This document shows, piece after piece, positions 1 through 10,162 of a stretch of 64,000 bases of DNA (position 1 is its first letter; the number at the start of each line of letters is the position of its first letter). The stretch is from assembly GCA_032209605.1 (NCBI GenBank), contig JASFXZ010000005.1, forward strand, positions 19,768,860-19,832,859. Direction: 5' to 3'. The notes beneath the pieces were generated by a model. That model did no database searches. It was not told the DNA's origin and saw only the letters and a program-made list of their open reading frames with translations. The translations under genes and the position numbers were made by a program. The DNA comes from Mactromeris polynyma (lineage: Eukaryota > Mollusca > Bivalvia > Venerida > Mactridae).

Positions 1-405
1 TCATTGGTGATCGTACGACCACGCGCACCTCCGATCGTACGATGACCTACCACCAGTCTTCAGAGCAATCGATAGGTGGTACCACAAATCGTCAGGTGGC
101 AGACCGGTAGCACGATCACTCGTGCGACTACTCGACCCACGATCATGCACGACTGGTGGTGCGTCCATGCGCGATGGGTGGTACGACCATTTAAGACCTG
201 TCTGCGACCACTTACGATTTGGAATCGCGTGTTAGAAGTTCTGAACATGACCATCGACCTTGTTGCGACTAATATTGCCCCGGCGATCACCCACGACCTC
301 TACCACCGGTCGTGCGGTCTTTCAACGATTTGCCCGTGATTCCAATTTTTTATTTCGCATCTAGGTCGTAACCTGGTCTAAAGCCCGGTGTGACTGGGGC
401 TTAAA
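1..405. repeat. CGACC/GGTCG-rich dispersed repeat, copy 1
   Basis: This stretch is dense in CGACC, GGTCG and TCGTGCGAC words, unlike its AT-rich surroundings. A second copy lies at about 14812-15125 and shares long segments, such as the blocks around 190-330 here and 14920-15060 there. Both end near a CCCGGTNTGAC motif. The left end may run off the window. Short open frames here on both strands are products of base composition. It is probably a non-autonomous DNA transposon; no transposase is seen. Confidence 0.7.
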
Positions 406-438
406 GTTTAATGATAAAATATAAGCACATATATTGTA

Positions 439-720
439 AAGCTCCCTTCCCACCTTCACGACCTTGCTCACGACCATCGCACATATTTCCATCACGTAAA
501 CATAGGTCGTGGAAGGTCTTGGCGCAATCGCAGCACAGTCTTGTTAAGATCTGCAACAGGTCTTGCCCAACCCGACGTCGCCACGATTATGCTACGAGTT
601 TCGTCGGGGTTGGTCGTGGAATTTTTTTAGCATATGCCCTTCCCGACGCCGCTACGACCCATCCCGGCGCTTCCCGAGTGATGGGGATCAACCCCGATCA
701 TGAATGTGGGAAGGGGGCTT
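439..720. mobile_element. MITE-like element with GC-rich terminal inverted repeats
   Basis: The left end (AGCTCCCTTCCCACCTTCA) and the inverted right end (AGCCCCCTTCCCACATTCA) form an imperfect inverted repeat of about 24 bp around 280 bp of CGAC-rich sequence. Composition resembles the neighbouring repeat at 1-405. No coding capacity for a transposase is visible, so this is called a non-autonomous element. The target-site duplication was not resolved. Confidence 0.55.
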
Positions 721-2043
721 AATACTGATTTTTAGACATGTGCAATGGACATCCGAGGTCGGATGTGGACACTTAAACAGGGGGTTTTCTCAAAAGTTTA
801 ACGTTCAATTTGATTTAAAGGCGCAAAACCTATTTACATTTCTCATGTCTGAATTTTGATGCCACAAATTGGATCATGAAATGATTCCAAACAGACATCG
901 CTCGCGATTCCCGTGCACGAAGTTTAAGTTGTAATCACATACATGTCTAGCCCTGTAAAGACATACAAGCCATAAGTGATGTACAATGGAAATAATCGAG
1001 GTCAGTAAAATTTTGTTACACGCGTTACCTCCCCGTTTGCAAATATAACTTGCAAGGTGAAAACAAGTACTATTTATAAATGTTTAAATAGTTACCTATT
1101 CTAACATGTGGCCAAGTCTATTCACTAAACAACTTTACCACTTTTACTATTTCTGAACTAAAAGGTTGTTTCAGACAACTTGTTGGGTAAGTCAGTGTAC
1201 ATGATACGAGGTTCGTTAACGACAAGTCTGTCCCTGGTCCTGCACCGAGGCTGGATCACAACACTGGAACATGCGTGCCGAAGCACTGGCAGCCCTCCAT
1301 TAACTTTCGGAATCCACGGAAAAGGAGGCTGTGGCTCCGCCTACCAGGCGACCACTTGCCGAATGAGCTAGGGAGAACCACGAACTCTATAATAAATTTC
1401 TTCGTAAAAGAGATACCCAAATTTCTTAGAGATATCTTGGTCAACAGTTCTGATTCAGATTGAGTGTAAACGTAGTTCTACTAATAAATACGAGAAACAA
1501 ACAGCGTTATATTTGTCCTTTCAACAAAACAATTTCATAATGGTGAGACGACCCCCAAACTTTATCTGTACTCCGGTGTCCACTATCAAATCCGATCTCA
1601 GGTTTCACATGTCTATTTAAGTCAGTAGGTGAGCGTTATACAAGTTGTGTTCTAAAATATAGCCTGAGGTGAAGATTTGTTAACCTATATCAATAGAGCA
1701 CGTCGCTTGGAGAAACTCGCCTTCAGTAAAGTCTGTATTTTACTTTAGATGCATTCGACCGCTTATAGTTTATGTAAAAATTTTTACATCTTACATCACC
1801 ACACACACTTGTTGTGATCATTTAATTAAATGCGAAATGAGCATAACCTTAATCCTAATTAATTTATGTTTCAAATGCACATGCAATATCTATAAACCGA
1901 ATTTATAAATGTTCATTAAATTATGACATCTGTATTTATCTCTCTCGGCCATATACAGTTAATCCTATCAAACATTTCGTTCACTGCGTTGCCATTTTGT
2001 TTTATCCAACGGATAAATATTTTTACCTAATGTGCCAAAATAC
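721..2043. other. gene-free stretch
   Basis: AT-rich sequence without an open frame I recognise, without convincing exons on either strand and without an obvious tandem repeat. Later exons of the flavin monooxygenase-like gene at 2644-2794 would be expected here on the minus strand, but none was recognised. Confidence 0.5.
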
Positions 2044-2046
2044 GTT

Positions 2047-2467
2047 AGGCCATGCCAAATTGGAATTTTATTAAGCGTCCGCGTGCGCCTCGGTTTTGCG
2101 CTTCTCGAGCCAAAAAACAACATTTTTTCTAAGCTAAACATTCTCAAATATTTTCGATATCCATGATTCGACAACAGCAATTTTAGTTGAGATCCGACAA
2201 AGATGTGTTTATTGTGTGAATACTAGTCAATTTGTGTGAAAACGAGTCAGTTTTAAATTAGATTTATTGATGTATAGGTCTAGTTTTGAAACAAACCATT
2301 TTGTTTTGGTTTTATAATGTTTCTTTCATTAAAATATCTAAAATTATGCATTACTTATTATCTGAGGATATTTGTTTTTTCGTTATGAGTTTGTGTTTTT
2401 TTAATAGGTAGCTAGGTTTCGCGAACTTAGGTTGACGCTTAACAAAATTCCAATTTGGCATGGCCTT
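2047..2467. mobile_element. inverted-repeat pair, probable MITE
   Basis: About 34 bp at 2047-2080 and at 2433-2467 are nearly perfect inverted copies of each other (GGCCATGCCAAATTGGAAT and its complement). They bound about 420 bp with no coding potential. This suggests a foldback or MITE insertion just downstream (minus-strand sense) of the flavin monooxygenase-like exon. Confidence 0.5.
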
Positions 2468-2643
2468 ACTACATAAAACTTAATTGTTGCTAGATGCTCT
2501 TGAACTAATGACAAAAATAAAGTAACCTTTACAGGGATGAAGAAGGGAATTAACAACAGAATTAACATACAATGCTTAAGTTCGCAGTAAATCTAATTGT
2601 ATATTTGATTTGCAATTAACTTTAAATATAAAAAATCAACTAC

Positions 2644-2794
2644 CTGTTCTCCAAGACGAATTCCACTGTCCGCCCCATGAACCTTGCTTTTCGAAACACA
2701 TAACGTCTGGCATAGTATCCATCTTTGAAAAATGGAACAATGTCGCCATTCCACACGGACCTGCCCCAATTATACAGATCCGTTTACCAGCCAT
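2644..2794 (-). CDS. flavin-containing / trimethylamine monooxygenase-like protein, first exon only
   Basis: The minus strand encodes 50 residues from an ATG at 2794. They begin MAGKRICIIGAGPCGMATLF, a textbook FAD-binding Rossmann motif (GxGPxG). Around residues 35-50 comes CFEKQGSWGGQWN, then a WRTG tail. This order matches the N-terminus of flavin-containing monooxygenases, closest in my recollection to bacterial-type trimethylamine monooxygenases. The frame ends at a canonical donor (ACAG|gtagtt), so the piece behaves as exon 1 with phase 1. Known family role: NADPH- and FAD-dependent oxygenation of soft N or S atoms. No second exon was recognised between 2643 and position 1. The gene either continues outside the window or has lost its 3' part to insertions. 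Whether it is functional cannot be judged. Confidence 0.75.
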
Positions 2795-2949
2795 GTTAGC
2801 GTTTTACTGTAGAGTCAACAAATGAATGGAAAACTAGGCTATACAAACGCCACAACAAAATTATAAAGTTACAGCGAAGATAACCAAAGTTGAACGGTAC
2901 ACTACATTACATATTTATAACAAACAAGAAATATCTTTAAAAACGATGG

Positions 2950-3726
2950 TCGGCGCAACTTGACGTATGCAAATTTGTTGCAATCTGAATACCGTCCTAA
3001 ACGGTGACCTAGTTATGATAGATTTATTTTCGTATATTAAAGCATTAAGAATAAATTGTGTCAAACAATTCATAACGAACGATGAAACAGCAAATTGGAA
3101 ATTGATACCTAACTTCTTTTTCAACCAATATGGGAAGAAACTGCTCATTTTCTACACTAAACCTGGCTGTTTAAAAAACTTACCGACAATTACACACAAA
3201 CTTTCGACCTTTTATAGAGAGATCCTAACAGTATGGTTCGAATTACAAACAACGTACACAAACATGAACCACACTCCTTGCATGATATTAGACAACACCT
3301 ATTATGGGGCAATAAATATCAAATCAAATCCGAACACTACTTTAATGAATCAGAACTGGATAAATTCGGATATCTTCTTTATAAATGACATTTAGATAAT
3401 AAAGGACAGATAAATGAAATTATCATACTAAAAAGGTTAATCAATAAAACAAATTGGATATCTGAAATAAACATTCTTAATCAAGCGATACCCTCCGAAT
3501 GGAAGAGACTATTGCAAACTACAGAATCCTAAAAAAAAAGTAAAAAAAAATTTATATTTACAACACAATGAATTAAAACATCCTTTCAAAAGCATGCAAA
3601 ATAAAGACTTTTAAAATATACTTATTCAACAAAGAGTAGAAACCACGTATATTCACAAGTATTTGGAAGTTAAATTAGACAAACCACACTTTTACTGGAC
3701 TCTCTCCTACGATGGATGGAAATCTA
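2950..3726 (+). pseudogene. LINE (L1/Tx1-like) ORF2 fragment, post-RT region
   Basis: The plus-strand frame at 2967-3395 contains GDLVMIDLFSYIKALRI, then NWKLIPNFFF and FYREILTVW at the expected spacing. This resembles the region after the reverse transcriptase in L1/Tx1-type LINE ORF2 proteins. The frame then decays through stops and A-runs (3520-3560). The same element resumes after the Tc1-like insertion at 6143, where the cysteine-rich C-terminus is found. It is a 5'-truncated, inactive copy. Clade assignment is from memory of the pattern only. Confidence 0.65.
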
Positions 3727-6140
3727 CACTGACCTAAAATGAAAACTGTACATCGATTTTTAAAGTATATATTTTGCTGATAAATGTATATTCGGGGTTA
3801 ATTTTTTTTCATTGAAGCTTCAATGCAATATCAATGTGTGTATGTAATTTACTGGGAAAAAAATTAGACAATGCATATGTTTATGAACAATTAAGTAGAG
3901 AGGGGTCGAAATGAAAATTCCAGAAAAATGTAAATTATCACACAATATTTGGAGAAAAGAAAGTACTGACTGAGTGATTTTATAAGAAGCATCAGTAACC
4001 AGTGCGACCGCCATTTTTACGAATGCATTGGAAAATACGTCGCCTCATTGAATTTACGTAACGTTGTATGACGTTTGGAATACGTTGCCACTCTAACACA
4101 CGTGCATTTCGGAGGTCATTTATGGTATCAATTTGATGCTCGGACGTGGCTCTCCGACCCGATTCATCCCATATGTGTTATATTGGGTTCAAGTATGGGG
4201 ATACAGCAGGCCAAGGCAAGACGTTAACATTATTTTGAGCAAGGAATTGTGTAGTTATATGCGTCTTGTGAGGCGTTGCATTGTCATGCTGGAAAGCGCC
4301 AGGGCCGTTATTTTGCATAAATGGTATCATTGTAGTGTTTAAAATATTGATATAACCTTGAGCATAGAGATTTCCTTGGATAATGTCTATCTCCTGAATA
4401 CAACAATCTGCAAGTCTTTCATTTCAACGGCGATAGATGCGTATTCTGCCATATGCATGGCTGACAGTCAATCTCATTGAAATCAGCCACTAACTTTAGC
4501 TCCATTATATTGTTGTTAGGATCTGACTACACTCCGTAAGAGGTCGCGTTCAAATAACCTCTCTAAAAATAGATATGCGTAACCAGGTGCTCGTTTGTGG
4601 TCCAATGAAATTTCTCCTTACAAAACCGTGTTTGTCATCTTTCTCAAAATGTCATTATCGTTTATTCGGAGTTTCTGTTTTCGGAGTACTTAGAAGTACA
4701 AGTCTATTCACATGTTATATCACAAAATATTTTAATTGAACAACAAAAACACCATCTACAATTATACACATATATTGTCCAAGTCATCAATGAAATTCCT
4801 ACAACGTGACCTTCGATTATCTCGTGATTTCATTGTAAATATTTAAATTCTCCCAACTTTTTAAACCATTCACGGATTAATAAACATCGCTGTCCCCTAA
4901 AAAAACGTAAATGTTCAGCCAACTATTTCTGTTTTGTTTTTACATTCCTTACTTATAACTGAATTGTTTGATTACCCATACATGTTATCTGTCTGTCATA
5001 ACATTGTGTGTTGTTACACATGTAACCATGACCAAAATAAAGTATTTTGTATTGTATATTGTATTGTTTACACTGTTATTTAACGTCCTTCCTGCCGGTG
5101 CCGGTTATAAATATTTCAAAAACGAAACACCAAACAAGCAACACCGATTAACCAAAGAATGTTGCCGTGTAGGAATTGCAGTTGTGTCAATGGGCGCAGC
5201 CATATTGAAATTGACGAAAATACGTAATCGGAACGTCTTGGTGATCTACGCTCAAATAGAATTTACGGAGCTCGTCGGATATCGACGAATATTCATAAGC
5301 TACTAAAAGGTCACTTGAACGTGACCTGTATTGGGCAGTCATCAGATCCAGTTAGCGTATAGTATAGGAGCGTGCGACTGGAGCTGATTTTAATGAGATT
5401 GGGCTGACAGTAAACTGTGACTCATCGCTAAAAAGTATCGATTTTCACTGGTTGCGCGTGAAATGCAAATGACGTCGTGCCCATAACAGTCTGGCAGCTC
5501 GGTGACGAGCTGTCAAAATCTGTCTTGTATATGGACGACGAGCACGAATAGGAACACGGTTCTGTCTCAAACGGTTTATGATCGTCTGTGCATGGTAGTA
5601 ATGGTTGCAGGTAAAAAACGATCACGTAGGTGAGTCAACGTGATAACGCGATCAGTACGTAACGTTGTAGCACGCGACCGGGTCTTGCACGATCTCTGAC
5701 AGATCCAGTAGTGTCGTATCGGTTCGCACGATTATGAATAGTCTGTCCGGAGCAGCCAAAATGACGCGCTACGTTATTTACCATTGACCCCGCCCGAGCA
5801 TACCAATAGCCTGGTTTCTCTGATCTTCAGAAAGACGTGGCATCACTAAATGCAATTGATTTTTAAAACAAATTCAATATTTTTTATCTGTGCTAAGCAG
5901 CAAATGATTACTTATCAGTGTAAAACCTTTAAGTGAAACCAATGTTGCTGCGCACGTGCAAAGTAAGGAAAAAATTTTCCTGTTTGGACGCATGAATATA
6001 CCGGCGATTTTTAAAACAATTGCATAATCGTTATCCGCAATGAAATCGTGATAAACATGTGTAACACTTACAACAACATATATACTAACAAAACAAATAT
6101 TCAAAAAAATAAAGTGAAAAGTTTTCATTTTGGGTCAGTG
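3727..6140 (-). mobile_element. Tc1-like DNA transposon, inactive, itself interrupted
   Basis: The ends are inverted copies (CACTGACCTAAAATGAAAAC at 3727 and its near-complement ending at 6140), each flanked by the TA dinucleotide typical of Tc1/mariner insertion. The minus strand encodes a decayed transposase. It starts MPRLSEDQRNQAIGML at 5842, with RLRQNRVPIRARRPYT in the middle and the first catalytic Asp in FSDESQFT. The frame breaks at 5411, where another element has inserted, and resumes at 4468 as TVSHAYGRIRIYRR. It continues with the second Asp in QHDNATPH. The third motif reads SPYLNPI followed by a stop, so SPD is changed and the expected Glu codon is lost. Without the insert the element is about 1.47 kb, normal for Tc1. 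It is inserted in the LINE fragment described on either side. Confidence 0.9.
4469..5401. mobile_element. 933-bp TIR element with 10-bp target duplication, nested in the Tc1-like transposase (MULE-like)
   Basis: The element begins CAATCTCATTGAAATCAGC and ends with the near-perfect complement GCTGATTTTAATGAGATTG. Pairing between the two ends continues imperfectly for about 100 bp. It is flanked by a perfect 10-bp duplication, GGCTGACAGT, at 4459-4468 and 5402-5411. Removing the insert and one copy of the duplication restores the transposase order FSDESQFTVS-H. Long inverted repeats with a 9-10-bp duplication are typical of Mutator-like elements. The 112-codon frame at 4968-5306 shows no transposase motif, so the element is probably non-autonomous. 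Confidence 0.85.
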
Positions 6141-6142
6141 TA

Positions 6143-6985
6143 GATAATAGAGTAAAACAATTTACTTACAAAATAATTCACAACATAATGGCCACTAATG
6201 AAAATCTTACAAAATGGAGAATTCGTTCCTCACCTCTATGTGACTGCTGCGGAATGATTAAAAATTATGCACACTTTTTTATCGAATGTCCTTACATATC
6301 TTCGCTCTGGACGCAAGTTAATATCGCTTTTAAGAAAATAGGGTACAATCAAAACTTCCAGAAATTAAACTACATTGTCTTAGGTTACAAATCTGGACTG
6401 AAAGAATACACTGATATCATAGTATCATAAACTTATTTTTTTTTGCATTTATAAGTCACTGAAAGGAGAACAAAACAATGAAGTATTAAAAACTTGTTTA
6501 TGAAAGAATTACAGCTGGCAATAAACATCCTTAAAACACAAAAAAGGCGTCCACTACTATACAAAAGTTTCATACTTACATCATTAAGATATATAAAATC
6601 GTACAAAATTATCATATTCTCTTCTTTTTGCTTACCTCTCTTATAAGACTAATGTAAGATGCAACAAGTTTATGCGAGTGTGTAAAATACTGACATTGTT
6701 TTTTACCGCTTATGTAAGGAAAATTTATAAACATTTGAAAGTATTTATGTCATGTGAGGGAAATTGTTTATGTAACGTTTTATGCGATGTGTTTATAAGA
6801 TGTGAGTTTAAGTAATATTTATGTAATGTGAGAAATGTTGAAATTAGTGAATTTAGTGAATTTATTGTTGTGAAATGTTTAATATGTAATGTGAAAATTG
6901 AATAGTGTATATGTTTAAATGTTGCATTTTGTTTATTTGCGATGTTAAAAAGATAAAGAAATAGATTTTGATACAACAAAAAGCA
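6143..6985 (+). pseudogene. LINE fragment, C-terminal zinc motif and 3' tail
   Basis: Directly after the Tc1-like element the plus strand reads QFTYKIIHNIMATNENLTKW, then SPLCDCC and HFFIEC: a CX2C...HX4C motif at the C-terminus typical of L1/Tx1-type ORF2 proteins. It is the continuation of the fragment at 2950-3726. After the stop at 6430 there is AT-rich sequence with many TTTATG-like words, probably the LINE 3' untranslated region, up to about 6985. Confidence 0.65.
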
Positions 6986-8214
6986 ATCTGAAGGACAAAA
7001 TTTGTTGATGCAACATAAAAAATGCCTAAATGTTACAACTGCCGGTCATTCAATTACGCTATACTACAGAAACTCCGAGATATGTAAGGGGAGATCACTG
7101 CGTAGTGTGATGAGTCATAGACACAATATACTTTGTTTCAATATAGTTCATCAATATTACTTATTGCATAAGTCGTGAACTCACACATTCATGTTAATAA
7201 ACTTGTTATATATCGATGTATCTGATTAAAACGATATAAATGATCGCGACTGGTACATAACACCAAGAAAGTCTTCTTAATTCCAACATCGGACAATTCC
7301 GCGTGGTGATAACTAATTAGTCTGGTACTCAGCGGACTCTGCATACCGATAATGTAATGGTAAGGGCAGGTAATCCAGGCTAATTACTAACAACACTACT
7401 TACTGGATTTATCATGAAATACACTATACACAATATCAACCGATCTTCGTCAAGTTTACAAATATTTTTCAGTTGAAGAGAAATTGCCTTGGTGGTTAAC
7501 GTAAGATTTGAATGGTTTACAAAACACTGATATGCAATTAAATAGCAAAACCATATTAGCAATTTGAAGGTTAAGATTTATTGTGCAAAATAAAACAAAT
7601 GCCGAGATGTTACGCTAGATGGTCACTCCAGATCCAAAATGGATTTCGGTAAATTTACCGAAATTCAATGGATTTCGGTAAATTCACCAAAATTCAGTGG
7701 ATTTCGGTAATTAACGTACCCTTTATCAAGAAGTAACTTATCCGCGTCAAGGTTACAAACGTTGTTCGGTTGAAGAAAAATATATACCGGTAGTAAACTT
7801 AATGACATTATTAACGCATATTATATGCAGGAGTCATTTTGTACCAAGAGCCAAAGGCGTCTTGCTGTTATGCGTTCATACTTGTTTAAAAAAACTAAAC
7901 ACCACTTGCTCTTAATTGCGTTATTGAATTGTTTTAGGAAATCGTGTTTGTGAAATGAAGTACGCGTATATATTTTGACTGAATTGTCACTTTACAGATT
8001 TTGGTCGTGTTTTAATTATGTTAAGTATACATGTATTTTTACCTGTAAACAAAATTACAAATAATTATATGTTAAACATACATCATAGAGTCCATAGTAT
8101 TTGTTAATGCTGCATTTTCTATTACGAGGGTGTAGGACTTCGGTCTTTAAAAACAAATTCGAGACTGATTTGACAAAAGTGAAGTGGTGATTTTTTGCGT
8201 GTGAAGACATTTAT
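6986..8214. other. gene-free stretch with short repeats
   Basis: No exon or long frame was recognised. At 7085-7110 there is a short AAGGGGAGATCACTGCG block that recurs in related form near 49430 and 58765, a dispersed repeat. A palindromic triplication lies at 7639-7710. The right edge is the probable end of the tyrosine-recombinase retrotransposon. Confidence 0.5.
7639..7710. repeat. tandem palindromic repeat (TTTCGGTAAATTTACCGAAA)
   Basis: A unit of about 29 bp, GGATTTCGGTAAATTTACC plus GAAATTCA, occurs about two and a half times. The first unit holds a perfect 22-bp palindrome, ATTTCGGTAAATTTACCGAAAT split at its centre. Function is unknown; it could be a protein-binding dyad or a decayed repeat. 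Confidence 0.7.
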
Positions 8215-8271
8215 AGTCTTAACTATACCATGTACAAATAACAAACTCTGTTTGCTTGGCAAGACTTCACT
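8215..8271 (-). repeat. repeat B2 of the YR retrotransposon (57 bp)
   Basis: Identical over 57 bp to 8953-9009. The unit starts AGTCTTAACTATACC and ends GCAAGACTTCACT, so it carries short inverted AAGTCTT/AAGACTT arms near its ends, as expected for a recombinase crossover site. It probably marks the 3' end of the element. Confidence 0.75.
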
Positions 8272-8736
8272 TTATTGAGGGGTTGCGTTCATCCGTGTGT
8301 ATGTACATTTGTAATTTGTAAATATACATGCATATAAAGCATAACATCATAATGTACTAAATCCAATGACTTTCAAAATAACATGCTCAAGCACAGTCTG
8401 CGTTGCAGACGATGCTATATTCTTCATATGGAATGCTGAGCGTACACGTAAAACCCCTTTTTTAAGAGGAACCGTGGATCCGTGACTCCTGTTTTTCTTT
8501 TTTCAGGTCTCAGAACATTCCTCAGAAAACTGAATCTACGGAACTTATTCAGGAGCAAGCTTCTGTTTAAAACAGATGGTCAAAATTTCAAAATACAGAG
8601 CCCAACTCCGGCATGTTTTTACATTAAAGTGATTAAACATATAATAATGAAATTCCTTGAATAATACTTAATGTAGTACATATAAAACATACACTAACTG
8701 AACCCGAATGATTCCTTTTATTTTATTATTTAAATA
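8272..8736. other. spacer between repeats A2 and B2
   Basis: 465 bp with no recognised coding content. In textbook split-direct-repeat elements A2 and B2 are adjacent, so this spacer may be extra 3' sequence of this lineage or a later insertion. Confidence 0.4.
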
Positions 8737-8953
8737 AAGTCTACTGTTGAAGTCAAGCATAGAACTGCGGTTTTCCCGCGAAACTTCTTTATATATCGAC
8801 ATATAACCCACGTGATTCTCCCATCACGTGACCACGTGATACGCCCACCCATCACGTGCAAAGCACTGCTTAAAACCTAACACGTACTCTTGTACGTAAC
8901 CATCGTAAAGACATAAGTTCTGTACTATACTACGAAACGTGCAGAACTAATAA
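8737..8953 (-). repeat. repeat A2 of the YR retrotransposon (217 bp)
   Basis: I could find no mismatch by eye against A1 at 14378-14594. It holds four CACGTG hexamers within 50 bp (8809-8814, 8825-8830, 8833-8838, 8853-8858). It shares its last base with repeat B1. Confidence 0.85.
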
Positions 8954-9009
8954 GTCTTAACTATACCATGTACAAATAACAAACTCTGTTTGCTTGGCAA
9001 GACTTCACT
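8953..9009 (-). repeat. repeat B1 of the YR retrotransposon (57 bp)
   Basis: A 57-bp exact copy of 8215-8271, abutting repeat A2. The B1-A2 junction is what a recombined circular intermediate would regenerate. It lies 70 bp downstream of the recombinase stop codon. Confidence 0.8.
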
Positions 9010-9079
9010 AGAACTTTGAAAAGGTTAGTGTTGCGGATATCATTCGAGTTCGAACATGTTAATAATCATGTATCTTAAA

Positions 9080-10141
9080 TTATAATTTTAACTTTTTTGA
9101 AATTAGCAATTTCTTTTCTAACGAATCATCAATATAAGCATCTTTTGCTGTGTCAGACTTCCATCTGCCATGACGTTTTATACAACGCTCTGATACGCCT
9201 TCAGCGTTAGCGGCTGTTGTTGCGCCACTAGCCCTTAATGTGTGAGTACCTAAATTTAAATTTGGAGCTACTGACTTAAGCTTACTAACAATGCACTCTC
9301 TAGCTCGAGTATAACTTAATTTCTTATTCTTTTGTAATAAAAAACATTTTCTACCAGATCTACATGCCGGACGAAATAAAAACGAATCAGATACATTACA
9401 TAAACTCGCATGTTTCATATATCTCTGTAGCATTGCTATCGGACAAGCAGAAGTGTCACCTTTAGCCACATACACCCGTTTACCTTGTCTGTAAACATCG
9501 GTCTTACTCTGACTAACATAAATTATAATATGATCAGAATTAAATGTTACATCACAACATCTTAAGTTGCTAACCTCATTGAATCTGAAAAAACCTGCAT
9601 AAGATAATAAAATCATTGACAGATCTCTCAATTCTATAACGTCCGTCGAGTGCGTATACATATTGCACAACTCTACTAAATGTTCTGTGGAAACGACATC
9701 TTTCTTAACAACAGGCTTTGTATTCTGTCTTTTAGCACATTCAAGCATGTTTTTCACCAATAAGCTCTCAGTTGGATCACACCTCTCGTTTATACTATGT
9801 AACCACTTTATAGCATAAAATGAAGCCGAAATCACATTGTGAGATTTCTTAGCGTCAATCATTGTAGATATATACATCGCTACGTGAATGGGTAACGCAG
9901 GTAACCATGGAAATCCTTTTAACTTACAAAACTCCTTAAAAGCTTTGACCTGTGAAGAATATTTCGTCACTGTAGATTTGGCTTTCGAATCTATAAGTTG
10001 TGAAGCCATTCTGTCAATGGTGTAATCCTGATTCTCAACTACAACCCCTGCGTCTTCAAATTTTCTTTTCAAATTGTTTTTCAAATCAAAATCTGTGAAA
10101 ACAAAGTTACATAATAATTCGTATGTAGTATTGAATAACAT
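9080..10141 (-). CDS. tyrosine recombinase of the YR retrotransposon
   Basis: A 353-residue frame with ATG at 10141. Residues 50-130 resemble an N-terminal core-binding domain (KYSSQVKAFKEFCK). The catalytic domain shows the family signature: Arg186 in YAGFFRFNEV, Lys213 in SQSKTD, His300 and Arg303 in HTLRASG, Trp327 in HGRWKS and the nucleophile Tyr336 in DAYID. All catalytic positions expected for a tyrosine recombinase are present, so the enzyme may be active. In this retrotransposon class it replaces the integrase and joins circular DNA to the target. The start lies 22 nt after the pol stop, so it needs reinitiation or a separate transcript. Length is typical of DIRS/Ngaro recombinases. 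Confidence 0.93.
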   Translation of the reverse strand: MLFNTTYELLCNFVFTDFDLKNNLKRKFEDAGVVVENQDYTIDRMASQLIDSKAKSTVTKYSSQVKAFKEFCKLKGFPWLPALPIHVAMYISTMIDAKKSHNVISASFYAIKWLHSINERCDPTESLLVKNMLECAKRQNTKPVVKKDVVSTEHLVELCNMYTHSTDVIELRDLSMILLSYAGFFRFNEVSNLRCCDVTFNSDHIIIYVSQSKTDVYRQGKRVYVAKGDTSACPIAMLQRYMKHASLCNVSDSFLFRPACRSGRKCFLLQKNKKLSYTRARECIVSKLKSVAPNLNLGTHTLRASGATTAANAEGVSERCIKRHGRWKSDTAKDAYIDDSLEKKLLISKKLKL

Positions 10142-10162
10142 ATCTTAATACAGTGTGTAAGC

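Noticed and set aside
411..722. 103-codon frame rich in Arg, Ser and Pro
   Set aside because: It lies in a GC-rich MITE with inverted ends; no motif and no splice context.
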